64,000 nucleotides of DNA, taken from the NCBI GenBank assembly GCA_963754235.1, contig CAVWFK010000015.1, positions 27,317-91,316 on the forward strand. The letters are read 5' to 3'. The DNA comes from DATAYA01 sp963754235. GTDB lineage: Bacteria; Pseudomonadota; Alphaproteobacteria; Acetobacterales; Acetobacteraceae. Both the position numbers and the translations under genes were made by a program. Positions 20,154-29,945 of this stretch are shown here, piece after piece; positions within the stretch are counted from its first letter, which is position 1, and each line of letters begins with the position of its first letter. The notes beneath the pieces were generated by a model. The model worked only from the letters and a program-made list of their open reading frames with translations, was not told the origin of the DNA and did no database searches.

Positions 20154-22148
20154 GCGATGCCGCCCTGCTCGCACTAGCCGAGGCCGCCGGCCTGCTGCCA
20201 AGCTGGGAGGATGCGTTCGGCACGCAGCAGAACGTGGCACCCGAGACGCTGCGCCGCGTGCTCGCGGCCCTCGACCTGCCGGCCGGCACCGATGCCGAGG
20301 TGGCCGAGACCCATGCCAATCTGCGTCAGTTGCGGCGCCAGACCTTGGCACCGCTCGTCACAGCCGAAGCCGGCAAGCCGGTGACGCTGCGGATCGAGCC
20401 TGATCGTTTCGAGATCGTCCTGGAGGACGGCGCCCGCCGCGAGGGCAGCGCTACAGTCACGCGATGGCCACGCGCTGCTGCCCGCGATCGACCAGCCCGG
20501 CTACCACCATCTTGTCATCGGCGATCAGGAAGCAACGCTCGCCGTCGCTCCCGCCGCCTGCTTCAGCCTCGCCGACGTGGCGCCGGGGCGGAAACTATGG
20601 GGGCTCTCGGCGCAGCTTTACGGCCTGAGACGCGAGGGCGACGGCGGTATCGGCGATTTCGCCGCGTTGCGCGATCTGGTGCGCGCCGCCGCCGCGCGCG
20701 GAGCCGCGGCGGTCGCGGTCAGCCCGGTCCACGCGCAATTCTCCGCCGATCGCAACCGCTTCAGCCCCTACGCGCCGTCCAGCCGGGTGATGCTGAATGT
20801 GCTGCACGCGGATGCGGGCGACGCCTCCGACGTCCGCGCCCGGGCGCGCGAGCAAGCGCCGCTGATCGACTGGCCGGCCGCCGCGCGAGGCAAGCTCGCC
20901 CGCCTGCGCCGCGCCTTCGCCGCCTCGGACCGCGCGGCCCTCGATCGCTTCCGCGCCGGACACGGTGACGCGCTCGAGCAGCACGCCTGTTTCGAGGCGC
21001 TGCACGCCCATATCTGGGGCAACGATCCCGCCCGCTGGCACTGGCGCACGTGGCCCGAAGCGTATCGCGACCCCGCCAGCCCGGCGGTCGCGGACTTCGC
21101 CCGCGCCCACGCGAACGAGGTGGCGTTCCACGCCTTCCTGCAAATGCGCGCCGAGCAGGGTCTCGCCGCGGCGCAGGCGACGGCGCGCGCGGCGGGGATG
21201 CCGATCGGGCTGATCGCCGATCTCGCCGTCGGCGCCGATGACGGCGGCAGCCATTGCTGGAGCCGCCAGGAAGAGACGCTGCCCGGCCTCGTGGCCGGCG
21301 CGCCTCCCGACCGGCTCGGGCGCGAGGGGCAGAACTGGGGTCTCTCCGTGTTCTCGCCGCGTGGGCTGCGGGCAAACGGGTTCCGCGCGTTCCTTGAGAT
21401 GCTGCGCGCGAGCCTGCGCCACGCCGGCGGCGTGCGAATCGATCACGTGATGGGCCTGATGCGGCTGTGGCTGATCCCCGAGGGCGGGGCGGCGGCGGAC
21501 GGCGTCTATCTGCGCTTCCCGTTCGATGACCTGCTCAGGCTCGTGGCACTAGAGAGCCATCGCCACCGCGCGATCGTACTCGGCGAGGATCTCGGCACCG
21601 TGCCGGAGGGCTTTCACGAACGGCTGCGCGACGCGCGCATCCTGGGCCTGCGCGTGCTGTGGTTCGAGCGCGAGAAGGACGCGAGTTTCCGCGCTCCCTC
21701 CCGCTGGACCCCGGATGCGGCGGCGATGACCAGCACCCATGATCTGCCGACCGTCGCCGGCTGGTGGGCGGGCCGCGACCTCGAATGGCGCGCTCGTCTC
21801 GGCCTGATGCGCGACGAGGCCGCCGAGCGCGCCGACCGCGAGCGCGACCGCGGGCTGCTGTGGCAAGCATTCCGCGCCAGCGGCTCCGCCCTCCACGACG
21901 CACCGCCGCCCGAGCAGGGACAGCACGCCGCCGGATCGGCGGCCGGACATATCGGCCGCACCGCCTGCGCCTTGGCACTGCTGCCGCTGGAGGACGCCCT
22001 GGCGCAGGAGGAGCAGCCCAATCTGCCCGGCACGCTGCACGAGCACCCGAACTGGCAGCGCCGCATCCCGCTCGCGGCACACGCGGTACTGGACGATCCG
22101 GCCGTCGCGGGCCGACTGGCGGCATTGGACCGGGCGCGCGGCGAATGA
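20150..22148 (+). pseudogene. malQ: 4-alpha-glucanotransferase (amylomaltase), one frameshift
   Basis: GTG 20150 opens a frame with the MalQ N-terminal region (LAEAAGLLPSWEDAFG, PETLRRVLAALDLP). Near 20450-20458 similarity jumps one base to a second frame (SRDGHALLPAIDQPGYHH) that continues through the whole GH77 catalytic part: WGLSAQLYGLRR, the nucleophile region VRIDHVMGLMRLW, GEDLGTVPEGF and TSTHDLPTVAGWW. Removing one base restores about 665 residues. The enzyme transfers maltodextrin units and would feed TreYZ. It sits inside the cluster with GTGA and ATGA overlaps on both sides, so the break may be an assembly indel; otherwise it truncates the protein at about 100 residues before entering foreign frame. 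Confidence 0.85.
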
Positions 22149-24916
22149 CGGCGCTGCGCGCGACCGCGCGGCTGCAATTCCATAAGGACTTCACGCTCGG
22201 CGACGCGCTCGGCCTAGTCCCCTATTTCCGGCGGCTCGGCATCAGCCATCTCTATGCCTCGCCGCTGCTGAAGGCACGCCCCGGATCGACGCACGGCTAC
22301 GACATCGTCGATCACAACCAGATCAACCCCGAGCTCGGCGGCGAGCCGGCCCTGCGCCGCCTGGTCGCGGCGCTGCGGGAGGCGGGGATGGGACTGATCC
22401 TCGACATCGTGCCGAACCACATGGGCGTGGGCGGCGCCGACAATGCGTGGTGGCTCGACGTGCTGGAATGGGGCCGCGCCAGCCCCTATGCCGAGTACTT
22501 CGATATCGACTGGGAGCCGCCCGATCCGGCCCTGCAAGGCCGCATCCTCGCGCCCTTTCTCGGCAACCCCTATGGCGAGGCGCTGGCGAACGGCGATTTG
22601 CGCCTCGCTTTCGACCCCGAGGATGGGCGGTTCTTCGTCTCCGCCTACGGCGAGCATCGGTTTCCGATCGCACCCCGCGACTATCCCCGCGTGCTGCCCG
22701 GGCCGGCAACCACCGGCTTTTCCGACCTGGCGGGCGGCCGCGGCGCCGTCCGCCGCCGCGTCGCCGCCGCCCGCGAGGCGCTGCGCGCCCCGGAGCACCG
22801 CAGCGCGATCGAGGCCGCGCTGGCCAGCCGCCATCCCGCGACGCCGGAGGGCCGCGAGCGCCTGCACCGGCTGCTCGAACGCCAGCATTACCGGCTGGCG
22901 TGGTGGCGCGCGGCCTCCGATGAGATCAACTGGCGCCGCTTCTTCGACATCAACAGCTTGGCCGGCGTGCGGGTCGAACTGCCGCAGGTGTTCGATGCCA
23001 CCCACGCGACCGTGCTGCGCCTCTATGCCGAGGGGCTGATCGACGGCGTGCGGGTCGATCACGTGGACGGGCTGGCCGACCCCCGCGGCTACTGCCGCAA
23101 GCTGCGGCGACGTTTGCAGACCGCGGCCGAAAGCCGGCCGGCCGCACTCCGCGAAGAACCGGCCGTGCTGTGGGTCGAAAAGATCCTGGCGCCGCATGAA
23201 CATCTGCCGACCGACTGGCTGACCGACGGCACCACCGGCTACGATTTCATGGCCGAGGTTTCGGCGGTCCTGCATGACCCCGCCGGTGAGGCGCCGCTCA
23301 CGGCACTCTGGTCGCGTCTCTCCGGCCGCAGCGGTGACTTCGAAACCGAGGTGGAAGCGGCGCGGCGGCAGATCGTGCGCGAAGCCCTGGCAAGCGAATG
23401 GTTCGCCACCGCCAACGCACTGCTGCGCGTCGCCCGCCGCGACCTCACCACCCGCGACATCACCCAGACCGGCATCCGCTGGGCGCTCGCGGAACTGCTC
23501 GCGCATTTTCACGCCTATCGCATCTATGCCGGGCCGGCCGGCATCTCGGAGCCGGATCGGCGGGTGATGGACTGGGCGATGGCGCGGGCGCGGCGCGGCG
23601 TGCGCGCCGCCGACCGCCATGTGCTCGAACTGATCGGACGCTGGCTTACCGGCGAGGGTTTTCGGGCACTGCCCCCCGGTGCGGCGCGGGCCGAGTTGCA
23701 GCGGGCGATGGTGCGATTCCAGCAGCTCTCGGCCCCGGTCGCGGCGAAATCGGTCGAGGACACGGCGTTTTATCGCTACGGCCGGCTGCTCTCGCGCAAC
23801 GAGGTGGGATCGGACCCGGCCCAGTTCGCGCTCTCGCCGGCCGCGTTCCACGCCTTCTGCCGCGAGCGCCGCCGCCGCTTCCCCCGCGCCCTGGTCGCCA
23901 CCGCGACCCATGACCACAAGCGCGGCGAGGACACTCGCGCGCGCCTTTCGGTGCTGAGCGAGATCGCGCAGGAGTGGGAGGCCGCGGTGGAACGCTGGCT
24001 GCGGCTCGACGCGCCGCTGCGGCGTGACACCACGGACGGACCGGCGCCCACCGCGGGCGACGAGTTGATGCTCTATCAGACTCTGGTCAGCGCCTGGCCG
24101 CCTGGCCTCTCGCCCGATGACCCGGACGGCATGGCGGCGTTCACCGAGCGGGTGGCCGGCTGGCAGGAGAAGGCGCTGCGGGAAGCAAAGCTGCGCACCG
24201 GCTGGGCGGCGCCGGATGCGGAATACGAGCAGGCGTGCCGCGATTTCCTGGCGGGCGTGCTCGATCCCGCGCGGCCGACCCGCGTGGTGCACGAGATCGC
24301 CGCCTTTGCCGCCCGCATCGCCCCCGCCGGCATCGTCAACGCGCTCGCCCAGACGCTGCTGCGGCTGACCGCGCCGGGCGTGCCAGACCTCTATCAGGGC
24401 ACCGAGTTCTGGGATTTTTCCCTGGTCGATCCCGACAACCGCCGGCCGGTCGATTTCGCCGCCCGCGAGGCGGCGCTCGGGCACGAGCCCGCGCCCCCTG
24501 CCCTGCTGGCACACTGGCAAGACGGGCGCGTGAAGCAGGCCATGATCGCCCGTGCGCTGGCGCTGCGCACCCAGCATCCGGCGCTGTTCGCCCACGGCAC
24601 CTATCTGCCGCTGCGCTTCGAGGGACCGATGGCGGAGCACGCGATCGGCTTCGCGCGGACGTACGAGGGCCGCGCATTCGTCATGATGGCGACACGTTTG
24701 GCCGCCAGCCTGCCGGGCGTCGAGGGCAGTCTTTTAGTCGAAAGTAAGGCATGGAACGCAACCGTGGCGGTGCTGCCGCGTCTGTTGACCGGGCGTCGCG
24801 TACACGACGTCTTGCACGATGCCCTCGGTCGGAAGGAGCTGACGCCCGCGGGGGGACGCTTGTTGTTGAGCGACGTGCTCACCAGCTTCCCCGTCGCACT
24901 CCTGGAGGTTCGATGA
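22145..24916 (+). CDS. treY: malto-oligosyltrehalose synthase
   Basis: A 923-residue GH13 enzyme that isomerises the reducing end of maltodextrins to a trehalose unit. Motifs: RLQFHKDFTLGDA at the start, YASPLLKARPGSTHGYD, DIVPNHMGVGG, nucleophile Asp in GVRVDHVDGLADP, acid Glu in LWVEKILAPHE and the TreY-typical TATHDHKRGEDTRAR. It overlaps malQ by ATGA and otsA by ATGA, implying a coupled operon. Together with TreZ it makes trehalose from glucan chains produced by GlgE and GlgB. Confidence 0.97.
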   Translation: MTALRATARLQFHKDFTLGDALGLVPYFRRLGISHLYASPLLKARPGSTHGYDIVDHNQINPELGGEPALRRLVAALREAGMGLILDIVPNHMGVGGADNAWWLDVLEWGRASPYAEYFDIDWEPPDPALQGRILAPFLGNPYGEALANGDLRLAFDPEDGRFFVSAYGEHRFPIAPRDYPRVLPGPATTGFSDLAGGRGAVRRRVAAAREALRAPEHRSAIEAALASRHPATPEGRERLHRLLERQHYRLAWWRAASDEINWRRFFDINSLAGVRVELPQVFDATHATVLRLYAEGLIDGVRVDHVDGLADPRGYCRKLRRRLQTAAESRPAALREEPAVLWVEKILAPHEHLPTDWLTDGTTGYDFMAEVSAVLHDPAGEAPLTALWSRLSGRSGDFETEVEAARRQIVREALASEWFATANALLRVARRDLTTRDITQTGIRWALAELLAHFHAYRIYAGPAGISEPDRRVMDWAMARARRGVRAADRHVLELIGRWLTGEGFRALPPGAARAELQRAMVRFQQLSAPVAAKSVEDTAFYRYGRLLSRNEVGSDPAQFALSPAAFHAFCRERRRRFPRALVATATHDHKRGEDTRARLSVLSEIAQEWEAAVERWLRLDAPLRRDTTDGPAPTAGDELMLYQTLVSAWPPGLSPDDPDGMAAFTERVAGWQEKALREAKLRTGWAAPDAEYEQACRDFLAGVLDPARPTRVVHEIAAFAARIAPAGIVNALAQTLLRLTAPGVPDLYQGTEFWDFSLVDPDNRRPVDFAAREAALGHEPAPPALLAHWQDGRVKQAMIARALALRTQHPALFAHGTYLPLRFEGPMAEHAIGFARTYEGRAFVMMATRLAASLPGVEGSLLVESKAWNATVAVLPRLLTGRRVHDVLHDALGRKELTPAGGRLLLSDVLTSFPVALLEVR

Positions 24917-26427
24917 ACCGGCTCGTCGTTGTGTCCAACCGGGTTCCCGTGCCGCAGGCCGGCGCGGCACCCGGCGGCTTGGCGGTGGCGCTGGGCGGGC
25001 TGATGGAGCGGCGCGGCGGATTTTGGTTCGGCTGGAGCGGCGCCATCTCCGAACCGGCCGACCGCCTGTCGATCGCCGGCGACGGCGACGTGCAGTATGC
25101 GACCATCGACCTCACCAAATCCGAGCACGACCATTACTACAACGGCTTCTCCAACGGCGTGCTGTGGCCGCTGCTGCACTCGATGCCGGAGCTGATGCGG
25201 TACGACCGGCGCGACGCGCAGGTTTACCGGCAGGTCAATCAGCGGCTGGTCTCGGTGCTGGCGCCGCAGCTTCGCCCGACCGACGTGATCTGGCTGCACG
25301 ACTACCATCTGATAGCGATGCCGGCGCTGCTGCGCGCGCAGGGAGTGGTGGCGCCGATCGGCTTCTTCCTGCACGTGCCGTTCCCCTCGGCGGACGTGTT
25401 CGGCGCCATGCCCGAGGCAGGATCACTGCTGCGCGACCTGCTCGCCGCCGATTTGCTCGGTTTTCACACCGAGAATGACGTCCAGAACTTCGCTCTCGCA
25501 GCCCAGCGGCTAGCCGGTGCCACCCGCATCTCCGGCCAGTGGCTGGCGCTGGGCGGACGACGCATCCGCATCGGCGCCTTCCCGGTCGAGATCGACGCTC
25601 GCCAGTTCAAGCAGATGGCCGAGAACGCGACACGCTCGCCCGCGGTGCAGAAGCTACGCCACAGCCTCGACGGGCAGCGGCTTATGCTCGGGGTGGACCG
25701 GCTCGACCCGACCAAGGGCCTGCCGCAGCGCGTCGCCGCTTATCGCCGCCTGCTGGAAACGCGGCCGGAGTGGCGGCGGGCGGTGACGCTGCTGCAGATC
25801 GCGCCGATGTCGCGCAAGGAGGTCGGCAGCTATCAGGCGCTGCGCCAGGAGCTGGACGGCGCGGCCGGCGCCATCAACGGCGACTGGAGCGAGCCGGACT
25901 GGCTGCCGTTGCGCCTGGTGGTGCGACCGGGTGCGCGCAGCACCGTCGCCGGCTACATGCGGCTGGCGTCGGTCGGGCTGGTAACGCCGCTGCGCGACGG
26001 GATGAACCTGGTCGCGAAAGAATACGTCGCGGCGCAGGACTCACAGGATCCGGGCGTCCTGGTGCTGTCGCGCTTCGCCGGCGCCGCCCAGCAGCTTTCC
26101 GCCGCCGTTCTGGTCAATCCCTATGCCGCCGATGAATTCGCCGACGCGATCGATCGGGCGCTGCGCATGAACCTGGCCGAGCGCCAGGAGCGCTGGCAGG
26201 AATGCTGGCGCGCGATCGAGCGCCGCACACCGCTGGAATGGGGCCGCTCGTTCCTCGATGCGCTGTTGCGGGCGAACAGCGCGCAGGCCTCGCCCGGGGT
26301 GCGCATGGGCACGGCCATCGTGCCCAGCCAGGCGCCGCAGACCGACCAGCCGATCACGGTGCAGGAGCGCGTGCGCGCGGTTCCTGCCGAGCCGCGCCGT
26401 CCGGCGGACAAGCGCACGCTGAGTTGA
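24913..26427 (+). CDS. otsA: alpha,alpha-trehalose-6-phosphate synthase
   Basis: A 504-residue GT20 enzyme. It begins LVVVSNRVPVP, then GFWFGWSG, WLHDYHLIAMPALLR, FFLHVPFPSADVF, LLGFHTENDVQNF, GVDRLDPTKGLPQR and the UDP-glucose site LRDGMNLVAKEYVAAQ. It makes trehalose 6-phosphate from glucose 6-phosphate and UDP-glucose; the OtsB phosphatase is not in this window. The C-terminal 40 residues after LRANSAQ are low-complexity. It is the last gene of the trehalose cluster, after which IS relics begin. OtsA is a known general stress target in alphaproteobacteria, consistent with the neighbouring phyR locus. Confidence 0.97.
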   Translation: MNRLVVVSNRVPVPQAGAAPGGLAVALGGLMERRGGFWFGWSGAISEPADRLSIAGDGDVQYATIDLTKSEHDHYYNGFSNGVLWPLLHSMPELMRYDRRDAQVYRQVNQRLVSVLAPQLRPTDVIWLHDYHLIAMPALLRAQGVVAPIGFFLHVPFPSADVFGAMPEAGSLLRDLLAADLLGFHTENDVQNFALAAQRLAGATRISGQWLALGGRRIRIGAFPVEIDARQFKQMAENATRSPAVQKLRHSLDGQRLMLGVDRLDPTKGLPQRVAAYRRLLETRPEWRRAVTLLQIAPMSRKEVGSYQALRQELDGAAGAINGDWSEPDWLPLRLVVRPGARSTVAGYMRLASVGLVTPLRDGMNLVAKEYVAAQDSQDPGVLVLSRFAGAAQQLSAAVLVNPYAADEFADAIDRALRMNLAERQERWQECWRAIERRTPLEWGRSFLDALLRANSAQASPGVRMGTAIVPSQAPQTDQPITVQERVRAVPAEPRRPADKRTLS

Positions 26428-26428
26428 G

Positions 26429-26545
26429 CTAAATGGAGGCGGCGGCGACCTCGGTCTCGCCTGCCGCCGCCAACGGCTCGATCACCCGCTGATCGGCGTC
26501 GAACGCCTTGTCGGCGCGATGACCGGACGCGCTTCAGCCCATACC
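26429..26545 (-). pseudogene. IS5-like transposase C-terminal relic
   Basis: A minus-strand stretch ending at a TAG (26429-26431) reads HRADKAFDADQRVIEPLAAAG, the DDE-domain segment of IS5/IS427-type transposases in which ADK-x-F/Y-D precedes the second acidic residue. The usual PPRRNR continuation is lost, and it stops abruptly 2 bases from the otsA stop codon. No terminal repeats are recognisable. It is a dead remnant. Confidence 0.5.
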
Positions 26546-26550
26546 GCCGT

Positions 26551-27237
26551 TTCACGTCCATCGGGTCGGCGCCGCCCGTGGCGGATCGAAACCGAGTTTC
26601 CGCACGGTGTTCGGGTCCGCGTCGATGGCGGAGTTGAGGAGACCGTGTTGCGCGGCGTTCTGGCGGCTCTGGACGGGCGCTGATGCTGCCGGCGGGTGAG
26701 GTCAGGATCTATCTGGCCTGCGGCTCACCGACATGAGGAAAGGTTTCCATTCCCTGGCGGCGCAGGTGCAGACGACGTTGAATCAGGCTCCCTACAGACC
26801 GTCGATCAGCGCCGGGCTGCGCGACAAGCCAGGAGCAAGCCGCTGCTCGATGCGTTCCATGCCTGGGCTGAGGACAGCGACGACGGTTCTCCGGCAAGAC
26901 GCCGCTCGGCAAGGCGCTTCAGTATGCGCTGAGCCGATGGGATGCACTGACCCGCTACCTCGACGACGGCCGGCTCAGCATCGATAACAACCTGGCCGAG
27001 CGGCTGCTGCGCGGTATCGCGATTTCGCGGAAGAATTTCTTGTTCGTGGGTTCCGATCGCGGCGGCAATAGAGCAGCAACCATATACACCATCATCGAGA
27101 CCGCAAAATTGAACGGTCTCGATCCGGAGGCCTGTCTCGCGGCAGTGCTCGATCGTCTGGCTCGCGGTCATCCCATCAACCGGCGCGAAGAATTGCTGCT
27201 CTCGAACTTCCAGCAACCACTGGCGGCAGCGGCCTGA
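26551..27237 (+). pseudogene. IS66 element remnant (tnpA end, tnpB start, tnpC C-terminus)
   Basis: Three pieces of an IS66 element occur in the natural order but with large internal deletions. 26551-26682 ends like the small first ORF (HGVRVRVDGGVEETVLRG). 26683 onward is the start of TnpB (MLPAGEVRIYLACGS, then after a one-base loss DMRKGFHSLAAQVQ). 26806-27237 is the C-terminal part of the DDE transposase, entering from one frame (SKPLLDAFHAWAED) and continuing in another from 26890 (GKTPLGKALQYALSRWDALT, IDNNLAERLLRGIA, GGNRAATIYTIIETAK). It cannot be active. Confidence 0.85.
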
Positions 27238-27246
27238 TCGCTGCGC

Positions 27247-27480
27247 CTACCTCCCGGGCCTGCCGAACAGGTTCCTGAACCGCCGCTCGCTCTCCGCAAG
27301 ACCCTCGTCAGTAAGCACGACGGACTTCGCCGTGCCGACCGGATCATCAATCATCCCTCTGCGATGCAAGCGGTCCAGCGCGTCCCAATCGTGGCCTTTC
27401 CAGGACCGGACGCCATCGTCCAAGCTCAGCTGCAGCAGCGCCAGCACCACCTCGTCGATCTTGCCGGTGTCGATGTCCAC
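27247..27480 (-). CDS. DUF6429-like small protein associated with IS66
   Basis: A 77-residue protein (MDIDTGKIDEVVLALLQLSL, WKGHDWDALDRLHRRGMI, KSVVLTDEGL) that I match to the DUF6429 family of unknown function. Such genes are often found next to IS66 transposases, as here, convergent 9 bases from the remnant. The fold suggested by the pattern is a small winged-helix-like domain, but this is a guess. It appears intact. Confidence 0.65.
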   Translation of the reverse strand: MDIDTGKIDEVVLALLQLSLDDGVRSWKGHDWDALDRLHRRGMIDDPVGTAKSVVLTDEGLAESERRFRNLFGRPGR

Positions 27481-27522
27481 CGCCGCGGCTCCCAGGCAGA
27501 TCGCACCCGCAGGATCCTCGGG

Positions 27523-28095
27523 TCACGCACCGGGCGCGTCAACCGTGCCGATCAGCCGACGCTTACGGTGTTCCTGCAAGCGCGGCATCAGCTCGGCGAG
27601 GTTGCACGGTCGATGGCGGCTGTCGAGCTGCCACAGCAGGATGTCGTCCCATGCATCCTTCACCGCTCCAGGGCTGCCGGGCAGCGCAAACAGATAGGTG
27701 CCGCCGGCAACGCCGCCGAGGGCGCGCGACTGCATCGTGGAAGTGCCGATCTTCTGGTAGCTCAACATGCGGAACAGCTCGCCGAAACCCTCGATCGTCT
27801 TGTCGAGCACGCGGCCGAACGCCTCGGGCGTCACGTCGCGGCCGGTGATGCCGGTGCCGCCGGTGGTGATCACGGCGTCGATCGCGGGATCGGCGATCCA
27901 GGACCGCAGCACCGCCTCGATCGCATCCGCGTCATCGCGCACGATCGCGCGCGCCGCGACCTGATGGCCGGCCTCTGCGATGCGTCCGGCGAGCGCGTCG
28001 CCCGATGTGTCGTTGGCCTGTGTGCGGGTGTCGGAGATCGTCGCGATCGCAATCGCGACGGGGACGAACTTCAGGCGCTCGTCGATGCGTGCCAT
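27523..28095 (-). CDS. moaB: molybdopterin adenylyltransferase-like protein MoaB
   Basis: A 190-residue MoaB/Mog family protein. It has ISDTRTQANDTSG, the nucleotide/molybdopterin site TTGGTGITGRDVTPEA, and GTYLFALPGSPGAVKDAWDD. It activates molybdopterin with AMP before metal insertion. ATG 28095 is chosen because the family begins at this Met and the upstream frame overlaps the slt gene. It is 11 bases from the slt stop and probably co-transcribed with slt and udg. A Mo-enzyme is encoded at 61355-62080 in this window. Confidence 0.93.
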   Translation of the reverse strand: MARIDERLKFVPVAIAIATISDTRTQANDTSGDALAGRIAEAGHQVAARAIVRDDADAIEAVLRSWIADPAIDAVITTGGTGITGRDVTPEAFGRVLDKTIEGFGELFRMLSYQKIGTSTMQSRALGGVAGGTYLFALPGSPGAVKDAWDDILLWQLDSRHRPCNLAELMPRLQEHRKRRLIGTVDAPGA

Positions 28096-28106
28096 GGCCC
28101 TTTTCC

Positions 28107-29888
28107 TCAATGCAACCGTGCCGGCGCCGGCGATCCCCCGTCGAGGCGCGGCCATTCGCCGGCGGCAAGCGCGTCGAGCCCCGGGGCGGCGACGTCCAGA
28201 TGCGCAGCATAGGTCCACGCGAAGGCGAGCGCACGCCGCACATACTGGCGGGTTTCCTCGAGCGGGATCTGCTCGATGAACAGCAGCGGGTCGCGCGGGT
28301 GGTCGATCTCGTCCATCCACTTTGCCGCGTTGGCGGGGCCGTCATTATAGCAGACCAGCACCCGCAGCAGGTCGTGATCGGCCGCGTCGGTGCCGGCCAA
28401 ATAGAGCAGGTATTTCTGGCCGACCGCCAGGTTCACGGCGGGATCGGCGATGCGGCTGGCGGCGGCCGAGCCGGCCACATAGGCGGCCGTTGCCGGCATC
28501 ACCTGCATCATCCCGCGCGCGCCCTGCGGCGAGATTGCGGCCGCATCGAAGCCGGATTCCACGCGCGCGACGGCATAGACCAGGGCCGCGCTGACGACGA
28601 AGCCGCCGCGCGGCTGCAGGTGCGGCGGGTCCGGGGACGCCCGCGGATGAGCCTCGCCGTCCTGCGTCCAGTCGCCAGCGAGCGCGATCACAAGATCGGG
28701 CAGGTCGGCCGCGAGGGCGACCAGCAGGATCGCCCGCCGCAACGCCGGGTCGCCGCCGGTGCGCGGCCACAGCCGGAGCAGCGCGGTCTTGGCCGCCTCG
28801 GGCTGCCCGACCTCAAGGAACGCGAAGGCGCGATGGCCCTCGGGCGTCGTATCCACCGCCGCGGCGTCGGCCTCGCCCAGCGTGCCGCGTGCCACATCGC
28901 GGAGCAGCAGGTCGCGCAGCCGCCGCCGCGCGAGCAGGCCGTAAAAACTATCGGGTTCGGCAGCCGCCCGGCGCAGCCAGGGCCGGGCCGCGGCGTCACC
29001 CTCTGCCGCCCGCGCCGCCCAGTAGGCGGCGGCGCTGAGCAGCCGGGCCGGCAGCAGCGGTGCCCGCCAGGCGCGGGCGAACAACTTTGCCGCCTCGGCG
29101 CGCCGGCCGAGCTTCCAGGCGGCGAGACCGCCCACGAACCCGGCATCGCCCACCGCGCCTTCGGACCCGTCGAGCACGCTGCGGGCGAGCACCAGCGCGC
29201 GGCGTGGGTGGCCGGCAAGGAATAGCGCCCGCGCGACCTCGGCCCGCAGGCCGGCCGCCGAGAGCGCATCGAGTTTGCCCGTCCCGGCGATCAGCCGCAG
29301 CGCGGCGTCGAAGGCGCCGGCGGCGATGCGGGATGCGACCTCGCGCTCGATCATCGGATGGCTCGGCAGCGACGAGGCCGGCCTTTCAGAGGTCGGCAAT
29401 GGCGGATCGGCGGGTGCCATCGGTGGCGTCGGCAGCGGTTCCGCGACGCCGCGGGCGTGCAGGATCGCGCGGATCGCGGGAGCGGCCGGCAGGTCTGGCC
29501 AACGCCGCAGCCATTCGCCCAACGCGTCGGCATCGGCCTGTTGCGGCCTGTGCAGGAGGCGGGCGGCGATCAGGTCGCCGCGCAGCAGCGAGGGGCCGAG
29601 GGCACGGGTCTCTGCGGCGGCCTCGGTCAGCCGGTCGCGCGCCAGCAGGTGGTAGATGCGGCGGATACGCGCGGCCTCGCTCGGCCGCAGCGGCTGCGGC
29701 AGCCCGACCGGTCCGCCACGAGGGGCGCGCACGCGCGGGATCGCCAGCGCCGTCTCCCGCGCCGGGCCGTTGCGCCTTGGTGGGTCGGCCTTCGCGTGCG
29801 TCCACGCCGCACCGGCCAGCAACATCGACGCCGCAAAAAAGGCGCGCGCTGCCGGCATCCGCCCGCAACGCCATCCCGTCTCCCGCAT
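28107..29888 (-). CDS. slt: soluble-type lytic murein transglycosylase
   Basis: A 593-residue periplasmic lytic transglycosylase. After a signal peptide (ARAFFAASMLLAGAAWTHA) comes a long alpha-helical superhelical region (residues about 50-420), then the SLT catalytic domain with the acid Glu in ARVESGFDAAAISPQGARG and GMMQVMPATA, ending with LVCYNDGPANAAKW and EETRQYVRR. It cleaves peptidoglycan to 1,6-anhydro products. ATG 29888 gives the best signal peptide; ATG 29858 is possible. The gene lies between udg and moaB on the same strand. Confidence 0.93.
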   Translation of the reverse strand: MRETGWRCGRMPAARAFFAASMLLAGAAWTHAKADPPRRNGPARETALAIPRVRAPRGGPVGLPQPLRPSEAARIRRIYHLLARDRLTEAAAETRALGPSLLRGDLIAARLLHRPQQADADALGEWLRRWPDLPAAPAIRAILHARGVAEPLPTPPMAPADPPLPTSERPASSLPSHPMIEREVASRIAAGAFDAALRLIAGTGKLDALSAAGLRAEVARALFLAGHPRRALVLARSVLDGSEGAVGDAGFVGGLAAWKLGRRAEAAKLFARAWRAPLLPARLLSAAAYWAARAAEGDAAARPWLRRAAAEPDSFYGLLARRRLRDLLLRDVARGTLGEADAAAVDTTPEGHRAFAFLEVGQPEAAKTALLRLWPRTGGDPALRRAILLVALAADLPDLVIALAGDWTQDGEAHPRASPDPPHLQPRGGFVVSAALVYAVARVESGFDAAAISPQGARGMMQVMPATAAYVAGSAAASRIADPAVNLAVGQKYLLYLAGTDAADHDLLRVLVCYNDGPANAAKWMDEIDHPRDPLLFIEQIPLEETRQYVRRALAFAWTYAAHLDVAAPGLDALAAGEWPRLDGGSPAPARLH

Positions 29889-29945
29889 GTGCGCGGCGGT
29901 AGGGCCGACCGCCGCGGGGAGCAACCAAACTGCCCGTGTCGAGTC

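Noticed and set aside
20150..20968. Separate 272-residue gene in front of malQ
   Set aside because: Only its first 100 residues resemble MalQ; the remainder is the shadow of the shifted MalQ frame, so one frameshifted gene explains both.
22214..24640. An 808-residue minus-strand frame opposite treY
   Set aside because: treY motifs on the plus strand are unambiguous; the antisense frame is open only because of GC-skewed codon use.
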